A stretch of DNA of 54,973 bases from a virus: positions 1 through 54,973 of the IMG/VR virus record IMGVR_UViG_3300046752_000076; one strand, given 5' to 3'. The notes under the pieces are model-generated. The model ran no database searches. It was not told where the DNA came from and saw only the letters and a list, made by a program, of their open reading frames with translations. The position numbers and the translations under genes are program-made. Position 1 is the first letter of the stretch; every line of letters starts with the position of its first letter. Positions 1 through 9,526 of the stretch are shown one piece after another.

Positions 1-724
1 TTTCTGACAGAGGAGTTCCAGGTCGCCAGTCTAATGCTCGTTGAGCAGGCGCTCTAGATGCTAACGCACCAATAGGCGCACCAATTCCAGCAGATAAAAC
101 ACCCTCTAATGCACCTACTTTAGCTATATCGGCTGCATCGTATTCGTCTCGGATGCCTTGTTGTATCTGACGTGTTTGCTGTAATGCTTCGAAGCCAGTA
201 CCGATACCCGTACCCACGGTGCCTTCGATTGCTGCACCTCTTGCTGCACCAGACCTTACTGCTTTCTTTACTGCGTCACCCTTCGTAGCGCCTGCTGCTC
301 GTGCAGTTTTAGCTACGCGTGCTGCTTTTGATGCAGCTCCTGCGTACGGTACAAAGTTTATAGGGTCTGCAACAGTTGCCAGTCCATAATCTTTTACACG
401 TTCGAATACAGTTCCACGCGTAGGAGCGCTTCTCCATGCCTTTGATAATCGCGTCATCAATGCTTGGTCTGATCCAGCATTGTTATATTCCATCATATCT
501 AGGCCAGCAGATATAAAGTTACTGTCTTTCCAGCGATTGTCGGTATACCAATCGTCAAGCATGTCAGACGTATTGGCAAACGTCTGTCCTTTTGAACTGT
601 AGTATGTACGAAGGTCTTCTAAGAATGAGCCGTTGTTTATCAGCTCGCTGCCAGTTAGGCTTGTATAGTCGGGTGCGCTTTGCGTAGGCGAAAGCCCTGC
701 AAACAGTTCTTCAAATTTTGACAT
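1..724 (-). CDS. N-terminal part of a giant internal virion protein (open at left edge)
   Basis: The reading frame starts at an ATG at 724 (MSKFEELFAGLSPTQ...) and runs without a stop through the left edge, giving at least 241 residues. A run of small residues (VADPINFVPYAG) and a long Ala/Gly/Lys-rich stretch with possible membrane-inserting segments (GTVGTGIGTGFEAL, GVLSAGIGAPIGALASRAP) fit the amphipathic N-terminal part of podoviral ejection proteins. It is the last gene of the minus-strand virion module. The start is preceded by GGAG about ten bases upstream. The gene entering at the right edge (48509-54973) runs in the same direction and also lacks an end there, so the two are probably pieces of one gene split where the contig was opened. 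Function is inferred from position and composition; no enzymatic motif is seen in this piece. Confidence 0.7.
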   Translation of the reverse strand, partial: MSKFEELFAGLSPTQSAPDYTSLTGSELINNGSFLEDLRTYYSSKGQTFANTSDMLDDWYTDNRWKDSNFISAGLDMMEYNNAGSDQALMTRLSKAWRSAPTRGTVFERVKDYGLATVADPINFVPYAGAASKAARVAKTARAAGATKGDAVKKAVRSGAARGAAIEGTVGTGIGTGFEALQQTRQIQQGIRDEYDAADIAKVGALEGVLSAGIGAPIGALASRAPAQRALDWRPGTPLSE

Positions 725-777
725 CAGGTACTCCATTTAACCAGATGAAATCAAGTTAAATGATACCCCCCTGTAAA

Positions 778-788
778 GTCGTCCTTTT
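778..788 (-). promoter_or_regulatory. GGACGAC boundary motif, copy 1
   Basis: On the minus strand AAAAGGACGAC begins at the stop codon of the 963-aa virion gene and lies about 50 bases before the start of the giant virion protein. Thirteen bases after it is TATCAT, which could serve as a -10 box. It matches the other copies of the motif at minus-strand gene boundaries. A promoter role is inferred. Confidence 0.45.
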
Positions 789-3679
789 TAGGGTCTAGTG
801 CCGCGACGAGTAGGATTTTGATTTCCCACTCGATTAGGCGAGATTATATTTATAGGGCTGTAGATTTCTTGAAGATACTCTTGTTCTTCTTTTGTATATT
901 GAGGGTTACGTGGGTTTTCTTTTCTTTTTTGTTCAATGCTTTGCTGTAAGGTAATTTCATTAGGCTGCAAACGCTCTACTTCTGCTTTTTGTTCGGCTTC
1001 GTATGCAATCTTACCTCGTGTTATTTTATCTTTTAGTTGCTGACCCGAATTAAAAAGAGAGTTGATAGCATTATCTACTTCTTGTTTTTTAGCATTCAAA
1101 GACTGCAACTCGTTTTGAACAGTAGTGCGATCTTCAGCTAAGTTTTGATTATATAGAGGAGACTTAAGAAGCATAGATAATCTTTGGATTTCACTGTCCA
1201 AGTTATTACTTGCTGTTTCAAGGCCAAAGCCAACCTCTTTAATTTTTTCAATGGCTTCACTAACAGATCCACCGCTACCCAAAGTTGCTATATAAGCGTT
1301 CTGGTCAGACAGGTTTATTGCAGCACTGGCAAGTTGAGTGGCGTCAGGAATTATAGTCATAGCTTGAGTGCCGTTATCAACAGCAGTTTGGGCAGGAGCT
1401 ACATCGTCTGCAACGCTACCTCGATGTATGTCGAATGTGCTCTTGCGTACTTGATCTCTTGCCTTTGCATAATTCTGTTGAAACAATAAACGCTTCTGAT
1501 CGGTTCTAGGTAAATTCAAAAGCTCTGAAATGTCTTTAAGTTTTGTTGCAGCAAGCGCTATATCCATAGCGTCTTTTTCTAACTCTGCGTACTGAGAGCC
1601 TGCAAACGCGCCCTTTAAATGAACATTTTTAAAAGCGTCATTAACCATCGCACGAGTTATCCTGCCGTTGTCTAAGAAAGTAGTGCCATCTTCGGCTTTT
1701 CTAACAGCCATATTAAGAAGCTCATCGACAACACCTTTGGCAGTATCTTGAGACATTGGAATATTTAACTCAGTAGCAATGTCTTGTAGGAAGCCGCTTA
1801 CATTTGCAGAAATAAGACTTCCTACTTCTTCGGGTTTGCTATCTCCAAGCACAGCAGCATTACCGAGCACATCTTCTGAATATTGAGCTAATTCTTGTAG
1901 GTCTACTGTAATACCTCTTGTTGCGCCGAAACCATCTTCCATGGCGTTGGTAGCAGTATTAAGATTTTCAATTTCTTTTACGTCAGCAGCAGCACGTATT
2001 TTATCAAGCGCAACGTTAAACTGAGTTTCAGCCATACTTGCAAATCTATTTTCGGCATCCTCGATACCTTGGGCTGTTAGTGCTTCTACAAAGTTATTAA
2101 TGAAGTTTTCTTTAGTATTGTCGATTATAAAAGCTTTTTCATTGTCACCCATAATTGATTTAGCTATCTGATTAAGTTCTGCGGTTAGTTCTTGTGTCGC
2201 TCCACCGAACTGATCTTCGATAGTTTTTATTTGTGCTGGGTCTAGCTTTACATCTCGTCCACGTCTTTTACTGATGCTTTCTTCAAGCTTTTTGATAACG
2301 TCGGCGGCAGTAAGGTTTTCATCGACTGCATTTTTGATAATGTTGTCTGAATTTTCAACTGCGAGTTGTGCAGCCGAAATGTCTTCTTGCACTTGTGCAG
2401 CCTCTTGTTCTTCCATTCTCTTTTTAAAGAGGTTGTTGGCAGCAAGAAATGTATCAGCCCCAATTTCCACTCCTTCTGGTGGAACTAGCGTAGCTATTAA
2501 TGAGTTGTATTCCTCTTCAGTGCTGGAAAGTTGAGCAAATCTGATTGCTTCATTAGTAAGAGATGCAAGCGCTTTGTCATTTTTCTCTTTTATGTTTCTT
2601 GCTATCTGACTGTCCATGTCACCAAAATCGGGAATGGCACTTGGATCGTATTTTTCTGTTATTGCTTTTTTGCGACGGTCATATTCTTCTTGATTTGTAA
2701 TACCACGAAGTTGCTCTAGCTCTGCTGTCGCAAGATTGTTGCGTGCTTCTGCAACTAACTCTTTAGCGGTTTTTACTTCACCCGTATTTCCACTGACTAC
2801 TCTTTGGTCATATCGTTCGTTGAGTTCTTGAATAGCTCTAGCAGTTTGCTCAACACTCATGTTACGATTTATAATATCATTGAGCTGACTTCTGTATTCT
2901 TCGCCTCTTCTTTCCACAACAGGTTCGTCTGAGTTGTCAAAGTTGACATTTTTATATGCCTCATCTGGGTATTTTAACTTTAAACTTTCTAACTTACTTT
3001 TGTAGTCTTCAACACTCGTAGCAGTACGAGCTAAATCTTCTAACTCGATTGCAAAATTATTTGTATTTGTTTTAATCCAAGTATTGTGTCTACCTTTGTA
3101 AGCGTTAGTCGCGTCATCTTGCCAAAGATTGCCAGCAGCAGTCATAACGGCTTCAAGGTTTTCTTTGGTCGGGTTATCCATGTACGATTGGATAAGAGCG
3201 CTATTGTCCGTTTTCCATTTTGTCCAAGCAGCGTCTTTAGCGTTTGCTGTAGCAGCAGGAATAAGCTCTGGGTTAATGCCAAACTCTTCGAACTGAGTTT
3301 TTAATTGATCGTCGAAATTGTCTTGTCCGTACATAGTGGCAAGGTCAGTACCAATTTCTTTAGCCAATCTTCTGTTCTCTAAAGCAATCTTGCGCTCACG
3401 TTCTTTTTTAAGACGCGCTTCTTCTGCTTCCTTTTTAGCTTGTTCTTTTTTGTACTTGTCGTAGTTACGCTGCATCTGGGCTTTTGATGGTAATCCACCT
3501 AACCCAGCGCCTGTTTCTTTAATCAGATTGTTTGCGTAGTCCATACGTTCTTGAACAGTAGCACCTGGATTGGCGCTCAAGAAATCATTGTATAGTTTTG
3601 CGTTATCAAGGCGATCCGACTTACGGCGCTCTTCTCCCCGTTGGAGAGCCTTGCTAAATTCGTTTAGTCCAAAAAACAT
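788..3679 (-). CDS. Internal virion protein candidate, coiled-coil rich (963 aa)
   Basis: A large, charged, almost wholly helical protein (MFFGLNEFSKALQRG...). Residues about 60-110 are a Lys/Glu-rich coiled coil (KKEAEEARLKKERER), and further helical heptad-like stretches run through the protein; there is no signal peptide, no clear membrane span and no enzyme motif. It lies between a 395-aa virion protein and the giant virion protein, the place where T7-like phages keep internal core/ejection proteins (gp15-like in size). The tail end is Pro/Asn/Arg-rich (NPTRRGTRP). I infer a core or ejection role from size, composition and position. It could also be a long tail-associated structural protein. 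Confidence 0.7.
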   Translation of the reverse strand: MFFGLNEFSKALQRGEERRKSDRLDNAKLYNDFLSANPGATVQERMDYANNLIKETGAGLGGLPSKAQMQRNYDKYKKEQAKKEAEEARLKKERERKIALENRRLAKEIGTDLATMYGQDNFDDQLKTQFEEFGINPELIPAATANAKDAAWTKWKTDNSALIQSYMDNPTKENLEAVMTAAGNLWQDDATNAYKGRHNTWIKTNTNNFAIELEDLARTATSVEDYKSKLESLKLKYPDEAYKNVNFDNSDEPVVERRGEEYRSQLNDIINRNMSVEQTARAIQELNERYDQRVVSGNTGEVKTAKELVAEARNNLATAELEQLRGITNQEEYDRRKKAITEKYDPSAIPDFGDMDSQIARNIKEKNDKALASLTNEAIRFAQLSSTEEEYNSLIATLVPPEGVEIGADTFLAANNLFKKRMEEQEAAQVQEDISAAQLAVENSDNIIKNAVDENLTAADVIKKLEESISKRRGRDVKLDPAQIKTIEDQFGGATQELTAELNQIAKSIMGDNEKAFIIDNTKENFINNFVEALTAQGIEDAENRFASMAETQFNVALDKIRAAADVKEIENLNTATNAMEDGFGATRGITVDLQELAQYSEDVLGNAAVLGDSKPEEVGSLISANVSGFLQDIATELNIPMSQDTAKGVVDELLNMAVRKAEDGTTFLDNGRITRAMVNDAFKNVHLKGAFAGSQYAELEKDAMDIALAATKLKDISELLNLPRTDQKRLLFQQNYAKARDQVRKSTFDIHRGSVADDVAPAQTAVDNGTQAMTIIPDATQLASAAINLSDQNAYIATLGSGGSVSEAIEKIKEVGFGLETASNNLDSEIQRLSMLLKSPLYNQNLAEDRTTVQNELQSLNAKKQEVDNAINSLFNSGQQLKDKITRGKIAYEAEQKAEVERLQPNEITLQQSIEQKRKENPRNPQYTKEEQEYLQEIYSPINIISPNRVGNQNPTRRGTRP

Positions 3680-3687
3680 TTAAAGCC

Positions 3688-4875
3688 CTACGTTAATGAT
3701 TTACCACGATTTTGGTTTGTTAGTATTTTGTCGATAGCATCCCCAAAAGCAGTTCCTGCACTTTGTGCGTTGCTGATTAATGAGCTAGAAAGATTTGCTG
3801 CTGATGTTAATGCGTTACCGAAACCAGCGCTCGTACCGCCATCTGCTGCAAACTTAAAGGGTGATGCTGCCAGCGTCATTTGGTTTGCGGCATAGTCATT
3901 AAAGATACCAGACTGGGTATTCATAGTACTTAGAGCAGTAAGGTAATCATTAAGAGCCGCGTCGTTGCGTAAATTTTGTATTGAGCCAATATCGCTAATT
4001 GCCTGTGTACGAGCGTTATTGTAATTGTCGTAAACGTCTAGTCCATAATTACCCATAGCTATCTCATTATCGATTTGAGATGTTGCGTAATCAGATGCGT
4101 TGGCAATAAGGTCTTGACCAAACTTACGCTCGGTTAAGTTCATAAGCTGTTCGCCAGCAGTGGTTTCCTGTACGCCTTTCGTATATCGAAGAGCGTCATC
4201 CATGCCTGCAATCATTGCTTCGTTAAGAGCTTTGGCCTCCATGTCTGCTGCGCTTCTTGCAAGCTCAACCTCTAGAGTTGAACCACCGCCCATACCTTGA
4301 CCACCTTGATCGCTTAGTAATCCACGACGCGCTAGGTCTGCTGCACCCTTAGAGTACTGACGGTCTGCTGCGCCTCTCGCGTTTGCCATACGAGCATTGA
4401 TGAATTTGCTTGCGATACTGTCGATGTCTTGTGCAAAGTCGTAAGTGCTTGGTGCATTGTAATCAAAGATAGCGTCCTGATCTGATATACGACCTTCGCC
4501 TTGGCTCATGTATCTTTGAGATTTGTTTCTAAAGTCGCTTTCTACATTAAATAAAAATTTAAGGTCACGAGCTTCTTCTGCGTCTATCTCTCCACGATTT
4601 TCAGCTTCTTCAACTTGTCGGGCTAAAGAAAAGTAATCCTTCATGCCTTTAAAGTTCTCTACGCTTACATCGTCGTAGGTGCCAAAACCGTCGTACAGTT
4701 CTGACATAACGCGCTTCATTTCTTCGGAGCCTTGATCGTACAGCTCCATAATTTTGTTATTGCGATCTATCTCAGCCTGCGTAAGCATCTGCTGTACAGC
4801 AAGTTGATTTTTGGCGTTCTTATTCGAACTGAGCAGATTAAACCCAGAAAGTGCTGCCATAGCCATGTCAAGCAT
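3688..4875 (-). CDS. Virion protein, internal core candidate (395 aa)
   Basis: Starts MLDMAMAALSGFNLLSS, a short hydrophobic N-terminus, followed by helical sequence and a Gly-rich turn near residue 190 (RRGLLSDQGGQGMGGG). The C-terminal third is Ala/Ser/Asn-rich (FGNALTSAANLSSSLISNAQSAG), as in small core/ejection proteins that associate with membranes. It is separated by 8 bases from the 963-aa protein downstream and by 10 from the 384-aa-class protein upstream, so it belongs to the same transcript. By position and size it resembles T7 gp14-type internal proteins, but I see no diagnostic motif, so this is inference from context. Confidence 0.6.
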   Translation of the reverse strand: MLDMAMAALSGFNLLSSNKNAKNQLAVQQMLTQAEIDRNNKIMELYDQGSEEMKRVMSELYDGFGTYDDVSVENFKGMKDYFSLARQVEEAENRGEIDAEEARDLKFLFNVESDFRNKSQRYMSQGEGRISDQDAIFDYNAPSTYDFAQDIDSIASKFINARMANARGAADRQYSKGAADLARRGLLSDQGGQGMGGGSTLEVELARSAADMEAKALNEAMIAGMDDALRYTKGVQETTAGEQLMNLTERKFGQDLIANASDYATSQIDNEIAMGNYGLDVYDNYNNARTQAISDIGSIQNLRNDAALNDYLTALSTMNTQSGIFNDYAANQMTLAASPFKFAADGGTSAGFGNALTSAANLSSSLISNAQSAGTAFGDAIDKILTNQNRGKSLT

Positions 4876-4885
4876 AACTTAACTC

Positions 4886-6010
4886 CTATAAGAGATTACC
4901 GAAGCCTACTCTTCTTTCCCTTTGAAACTGGCTTAATCCTTGATTACCACCAGTCGCTCCTGCCCCGATGGGCACATTTACGTATCGTATCTCGCCCGTA
5001 TCTCTATCTTTTACGGCTCGTCTTACGAATAAACCGTTATTGCCTTGCACCGTGGGTATAAGATTACCCATCATTGTTGGATCAAGCGCAAATCCATACG
5101 CATTTAAAAACGCAGCAGGGTCGTACGCATTAGAACCAAGATCGAGATTGTCCAAGTATTTAGCAAGATCAGCTTCTGTAAGATAATCGTCAGGCAAAGA
5201 CGTGTTCGTATCACCAGCCCCTTCGTACACAATTGTGTTGCCACCGCCAGAATTGTTCATGCTGTTAAGCTGATCCTGTAAGGCAGCGATCTGATCGTTC
5301 AGATCGTCTATTAATGAATTGTCGTTAGTGGTTGTAGTATTATTAGTCGTGTCGTCGTTGTTAGTAGTATTATTATTCGTGTCATCGTTGTTGGTAGTAT
5401 TATTATTCGTGTCGTCGTTGTTGGTCGTGCTTGTATCGGCGGTTGCTGTATTTGAGCCACCACCACCACCAGTAGTGATTACGTTATTGTTTGTTAATAC
5501 ATTGTCAGTAGCAGCATTAGCATCATAAAAAGAAGCTGCTGTTTCGTTGTTACTGTCAATACTAGAAGTCACGTTACCAGTATTTGTATTCATACCAGAA
5601 GTACCAGCCTCGAACTCTGCAAAAAATGCATCATCATCTAGATCAGAAAGTATAAGTGCAGTTTCAGCGTCACTACCACTGCTGCCGCCTGTGTTCGTAG
5701 CGCTGCCTGAGCCTGTTCCGTCAAAGCCGCCAGCTAGGTTGGCGCTTCCTGTTCCAGCTACCGCTTCGGAGGAACTAATGTTTCCGTCTCCATCTGTATC
5801 TAAAGCACGGTTATCTTGAGTACTAAAGCTGTCACCAGACATTCCTGGCCCACCACCATCGATCATATCTAAAAAGCCAGTGTAGCCGCTACTGCTGCTA
5901 TTGTTGCTTCCGCCAGAATTATTGTTGCCACTACTTCCGCCGCTATCGTTGCCAAACGCTATCTGAGGTGCGTACGATAATCCTAGTAAATCAAGAAATG
6001 TGTTTTTCAT
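4886..6010 (-). CDS. Low-complexity Asn/Thr/Gly-rich virion protein
   Basis: Starts at MKNTFLDLLGL, because the ATG at 6010 has a good ribosome site (TTGGAGAG) six bases upstream; an in-frame ATG at 6040 has none. Residues about 20-260 are low complexity, rich in Gly, Ser, Asn, Thr and Asp, with a three-copy tandem repeat (TNNDD/TNNNT units). Around residues 85-95 a DTDGDGNISSSE-like segment resembles an EF-hand/dockerin calcium loop. The last 100 residues are normal globular sequence. The start overlaps the upstream acetyltransferase gene by 20 bases. It lies among virion genes, so a structural or decoration role is likely. Function is not recognised. Confidence 0.6.
   Translation of the reverse strand: MKNTFLDLLGLSYAPQIAFGNDSGGSSGNNNSGGSNNSSSSGYTGFLDMIDGGGPGMSGDSFSTQDNRALDTDGDGNISSSEAVAGTGSANLAGGFDGTGSGSATNTGGSSGSDAETALILSDLDDDAFFAEFEAGTSGMNTNTGNVTSSIDSNNETAASFYDANAATDNVLTNNNVITTGGGGGSNTATADTSTTNNDDTNNNTTNNDDTNNNTTNNDDTTNNTTTTNDNSLIDDLNDQIAALQDQLNSMNNSGGGNTIVYEGAGDTNTSLPDDYLTEADLAKYLDNLDLGSNAYDPAAFLNAYGFALDPTMMGNLIPTVQGNNGLFVRRAVKDRDTGEIRYVNVPIGAGATGGNQGLSQFQRERRVGFGNLL
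5337..5426. repeat. Tandem repeat, 3 x 30 bp, in coding sequence
   Basis: Three consecutive 30-base units (5337-5366, 5367-5396, 5397-5426), each beginning GTATTATTA and containing CGTTGTT, differ at only a few bases. They encode ten-residue Thr/Asn/Asp units in the low-complexity virion protein. Copy number is likely to vary between relatives by slippage. Confidence 0.9.
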
Positions 6011-6476
6011 TTTTTCTCTCCAAGCGGTAGTTTCGTCCAAGAGGATCGTATCCGCGTTTTTGCATTAGGCGGTCAAACGCCTCTGGGTTTATGTCTGTGG
6101 TAAATCCAAGACGAACTTCAGATACACCTTTTCCTAGCGCCCATTCCTCAAACATATCAAGTAAGCGCAATCCAACACGGGTGCCACGAAGAGGTTTTAT
6201 TACGAACCAAGCAACATCATTAGCCACTTTTTCTTGACTAAAATAATACGGGGCTGTGTATCCTGCATATAAACCCACGGGTTTATCACCCTTTCTAGCT
6301 ATGATTGCTGTTTTGTCTTCATCAGCTAAGTACCAGTTGAAGGTTTCCAAAACTCTTCTAGGGCTAAACTTTAAATCAGAGTACGAGCTTTCCTCGTGCA
6401 TTTCTCTTCCTAGTGAAACTAAAGCAGCCGCATCTTCTATTGTTGGCTTAATGTGTGAGTATGTGTATGAAGACAA
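5991..6476 (-). CDS. GNAT-family N-acetyltransferase
   Basis: A 161-aa protein of standard GNAT length. Strand-rich core (TAIIARKGDKPVGLYAGY) is followed by VAWFVIKPLRGTRVGLRLL, where R97-G-T-R-V-G fits the acetyl-CoA pyrophosphate-binding loop, then the amphipathic helix DMFEEWALGKG and the C-terminal RLMQKRGYDPLGRNY typical of the fold. The family transfers acetyl groups from acetyl-CoA to amines; the substrate cannot be read from sequence. It sits inside the virion transcript, overlapping the gene downstream by 20 bases and separated by 9 from the small gene upstream. It may modify a virion or host protein during assembly. Family call is firm, role unknown. Confidence 0.85.
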   Translation of the reverse strand: MSSYTYSHIKPTIEDAAALVSLGREMHEESSYSDLKFSPRRVLETFNWYLADEDKTAIIARKGDKPVGLYAGYTAPYYFSQEKVANDVAWFVIKPLRGTRVGLRLLDMFEEWALGKGVSEVRLGFTTDINPEAFDRLMQKRGYDPLGRNYRLERKNEKHIS

Positions 6477-6485
6477 TTCAGAACC

Positions 6486-6737
6486 TTATCCGTATCTTTT
6501 CGCAGCCTTACGTACCGCTTCATCTATATTGTAAAACTCAAGCATCCCTGACTTTGGGTTAAATGATCCTGCACCACCAATGTCTTGCAAAAGTTTAATT
6601 GTGAACGGGGATGCACGTACAACCATGCTGTCTCCCTCACGACCCATATCGTCAGCGCCTGCTTCCATTGCAGCTTGCTCTTTACGAGTTCTGATTGACA
6701 TGCCCGTGTTCGGGCCAAAAACGTCACTAAATGCCAT
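6486..6737 (-). CDS. Small virion-module protein, unknown (83 aa)
   Basis: An 83-aa protein (MAFSDVFGPNTGMSIRTRKEQ...) with a strong ribosome site (AGGAGG) before its ATG. Composition is mixed, with FTIKLLQDIGGAG in the middle and a basic C-terminus (VRKAAKRYG). It is the first gene after a GGACGAC motif about 50 bases upstream, so it may head the sub-operon that continues through the acetyltransferase to the internal proteins. Not recognised. A minor virion protein or assembly factor is possible. Confidence 0.65.
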   Translation of the reverse strand: MAFSDVFGPNTGMSIRTRKEQAAMEAGADDMGREGDSMVVRASPFTIKLLQDIGGAGSFNPKSGMLEFYNIDEAVRKAAKRYG

Positions 6738-6787
6738 ACTGGCCTCCTATGTTAATCAACAAACTATAGGGTAATAGACATGCTACA

Positions 6788-6797
6788 GTCGTCCCTA
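6788..6797 (-). promoter_or_regulatory. GGACGAC boundary motif, copy 2
   Basis: Minus strand TAGGGACGACTGTAG: the TAG is the stop of the 389-aa gene, and the motif is followed by AT-rich sequence (CTATTACCCTATAG) before the 83-aa gene. It shares GGACGACTGTAG with the copy at 24229, twelve identical bases at unrelated junctions. Confidence 0.5.
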
Positions 6798-7964
6798 TTC
6801 CATCATAAAACGGGCACGGCGCTTTGCATCTCTACGCATTACCCTAGCTGTGTATCCATGACCGTTAATTTCTGGTCGTAAATTACGCCTTCTCATCTCG
6901 TCACCTATCTCGTCGGCAGCGCTTACAGCCTCTGCTGCCAGCGATTTATCTATAGGCATGTATCTATTTGCCTCTTCGTAATTCATCATCATTTCTTGCT
7001 GTAGTTCGCGATTACTTCGTTTACCGAATAGTTCAGCAGACGCAGCCCGACCAAGAAAGCCAGCGTTTAATCTTGCATCGCCAGTATCGTACATATGCTT
7101 GAATACTTTTTTTACGTCTGAAAGAGCGTCGTAATAACTTTGCTCATCTGAACCATACGAAAGTTCAGAATATCCAGTATCGCTATCTCCAACCAAGACG
7201 CTGTAGATACCATCTCGCCCCTGCTCTACTGCAACTGATCCGCCAATTCTATCTTGTATGTCTCTTGGTAATGATGCCCTGTAACTTTCCATAGCATTTC
7301 TAGCCATCTCGGAAGTCATGTACGAACGTATATCGTCATGCTTTCTCTGAAGATGCTCTGGTGTTTTGTTGCCTCGCATGTCTGTAGACAAGTTCATTTT
7401 ACTATCTACATAAGCCATACCCGAAGTGCCCATTGGTGAGCCTAGATTTAAAGTGGCTTTACTCCCTGCGACTGGGTGCATGTGTCGAATGTCTGCCCAT
7501 CGCCAGTTACCTAGAGAGGGCGAATTTTTGGGAGACATGCCTGCCTCAACCTCATTTACGATCTTGGCTTCTTCGGGAGTTACATGAATAGACTGCTTTC
7601 CGTCGCTTTCCATGTTTTGTTTTATAGTATCACCATCCATATCCATTATCCTGTGCATATCTTGAGATCGTTGGTTAAGTTCAGTACCGCTTTCGTATAA
7701 AGGCCACATGCCTTGGTTTATTTCTTCTTCCCAATGATCGAACGCTTCGCGCTCTGTTAATGGTCTATTTGGGTTTACCTCTGGCACCCATGCTGGAACC
7801 GATACGAACTTGCCTTTGTGTGGGCCACGTTCGATCTTAATCCCCGTTGAGTAAACCGTCATTGGTCTACCGTCTTTGTCCTTACCAACCCTACCAGTGG
7901 AAACAGACTGGTTATGATAGTCCATAATCCTCTGTTCGGGATCAGTAAGATTTAGATCAGACAT
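6795..7964 (-). CDS. Virion-module protein, unknown (389 aa)
   Basis: A soluble, hydrophilic protein of 389 aa (MSDLNLTDPEQRIMDYHNQSV...). Around residues 50-60 is a short motif GPHKGKFVSVPAWVPEVNP, and the C-terminus is strongly basic (RVMRRDAKRRARFMME). No signal peptide, membrane span or enzyme motif is visible. Its start overlaps the end of the tail-fibre gene by 8 bases, which implies translational coupling, and its stop codon abuts a GGACGAC motif. It is probably a virion component or a factor linked to the fibre. Not recognised. Confidence 0.6.
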   Translation of the reverse strand: MSDLNLTDPEQRIMDYHNQSVSTGRVGKDKDGRPMTVYSTGIKIERGPHKGKFVSVPAWVPEVNPNRPLTEREAFDHWEEEINQGMWPLYESGTELNQRSQDMHRIMDMDGDTIKQNMESDGKQSIHVTPEEAKIVNEVEAGMSPKNSPSLGNWRWADIRHMHPVAGSKATLNLGSPMGTSGMAYVDSKMNLSTDMRGNKTPEHLQRKHDDIRSYMTSEMARNAMESYRASLPRDIQDRIGGSVAVEQGRDGIYSVLVGDSDTGYSELSYGSDEQSYYDALSDVKKVFKHMYDTGDARLNAGFLGRAASAELFGKRSNRELQQEMMMNYEEANRYMPIDKSLAAEAVSAADEIGDEMRRRNLRPEINGHGYTARVMRRDAKRRARFMME

Positions 7965-9525
7965 TCGTAATTACAGCCGCCAATGTCACCTCAATGTCTG
8001 TTGCGTTGTTAGCTGATGTAACAGTAAACGCGACTTCGCGAGATGTAGTAGTTGCGTCGATAGCGATTGAGGCAGATAAGTTTTGCTCAGTTAGTGTTGA
8101 GCTAACTGGGATCACATCCCCTGCGTTAATGCCGTTGATCTTTAACTGTATGTTTGCAGTGCCTGATGTAGTCTTTGCGGCGATAGCATCTACCCGTACG
8201 TTTTGTTTGAACGCTCTTGTAACCACGTAATCTTGGTTGTTTATTGTTCCACTTTCTTGGAAGAAGAACGAACGCGTAGCAAACGTATCAGGAAGCTGTG
8301 CAATAGGTAATCGACCAGTTGCGTCTAAGCCAGCAACACCATCAGCAGCTCCAATAAAAGTTTTTGGAACAAGAGCAGTAAAGTCTACGTTAGCAAATTC
8401 TAATCCACCGCCCGTAGAGTTTACACGTAGGAACTGAAGCGCGTTAGTTGTAGTAAACGCAGGGATACCAGTGTCGGGTGATGTAAGCAGCCAACCCGTA
8501 CCATTATAAAATTTAAGTACGTTAGGTGATGCAGCTATATCCACCCACATATCGCCTGCATTTGCTGGTGACGGTTCGGATGGAGAAACGTACACGCGTC
8601 CTCGGTTTGCTAGTAACCCCGAAAGACCATTAATCTTTTGTTGTGGGACTTCATCGTCTGCTACAGATAATTTAGAAAAAGGTATAAATCCGTTTGCATC
8701 TGTAAACTTATCTTCTGTCATTAATCCAGAGACACGTACCTGAGAGGTGTCTTCAACAATGATAAATGTTACGAGATCATTTTGTGTAAGTGCGCTCGTA
8801 AACGTGATCGTACTGTTAGCAGGCTGCTGCGTGTAATCGTTTGTACCGCCTTGACGCTGAAGCACGCCGTTTCGATATACGAGAACTTTTTGATCTTCGT
8901 TATGTACGAACGGGAACACAGCCTGAGATATACCAGCCAAAACATCTTCACGAGTAAAACCACTATCGTTGGCAGACTGTACTTTATAGATAGTAACTAA
9001 ATCATTAGCTTGAGTAGCATCATTTAATGTTACTGTATTAGCTGTTGGATCATTACTATGGTCAGACGTCGCGAGCAAAGCGCCGTTTAAATATATAACA
9101 ATCGCATCTGCTGCTTCATGTATGTAATTAAATGACGTTGTGCCAGTTGGGTGCGCAATAGCACCGCTACTGTCTGCCTCGTTAATTACAATGTCTAGTC
9201 TTGCAGAAAATAGTGGAGCACCGATTGTGCCAACGTCCGATCCAGAAGTACCTCTCAGTTCGGCAGCAGTAGCCAATGATTTCCAGCCTGTTTCAGCATC
9301 GACGTAACTACCGACACGATACTCAAGACCGTTAATATTATCGTTCCGTAATTCTACAGGCGCTATTAATACGCCTGTATCATCGAAGAGAACCTTCAAT
9401 AATTCAGCTACGGTATTATCACCTAATTCTGATGAGTTCAGATAACGCACAATGTTTTCAATGTCTGCGCCAATATTTCCTGAACTCGTATGATTGCCTG
9501 GATATAGGACTTTTAAGCGAGCCAT
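7957..9525 (-). CDS. Tail fibre / tail-tip protein (522 aa)
   Basis: Start chosen at the ATG at 9525 (MARLKVLYPGNHTSSG) because AAGGAG lies ten bases upstream; a longer frame to 9702 would overlap the nozzle gene. Two beta-rich repeats with the pattern VYLNGALL...NTVTLNDA...NDLVTIYKV and VYRNGVLQ...STITFTSALTQNDLVTFIIV resemble modules of phage fibre shafts. A GRVYVSPSEPSPANAGDMWVD segment and a FYNGTGWLL segment follow, and the last about 100 residues are a beta-sandwich-like domain. It follows the nozzle-like gene directly, as T7-type fibre genes tend to follow tail-tube genes. Likely a host-recognition or fibre-attachment protein. Confidence 0.7.
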   Translation of the reverse strand: MARLKVLYPGNHTSSGNIGADIENIVRYLNSSELGDNTVAELLKVLFDDTGVLIAPVELRNDNINGLEYRVGSYVDAETGWKSLATAAELRGTSGSDVGTIGAPLFSARLDIVINEADSSGAIAHPTGTTSFNYIHEAADAIVIYLNGALLATSDHSNDPTANTVTLNDATQANDLVTIYKVQSANDSGFTREDVLAGISQAVFPFVHNEDQKVLVYRNGVLQRQGGTNDYTQQPANSTITFTSALTQNDLVTFIIVEDTSQVRVSGLMTEDKFTDANGFIPFSKLSVADDEVPQQKINGLSGLLANRGRVYVSPSEPSPANAGDMWVDIAASPNVLKFYNGTGWLLTSPDTGIPAFTTTNALQFLRVNSTGGGLEFANVDFTALVPKTFIGAADGVAGLDATGRLPIAQLPDTFATRSFFFQESGTINNQDYVVTRAFKQNVRVDAIAAKTTSGTANIQLKINGINAGDVIPVSSTLTEQNLSASIAIDATTTSREVAFTVTSANNATDIEVTLAAVITNV

Positions 9526-9526
9526 T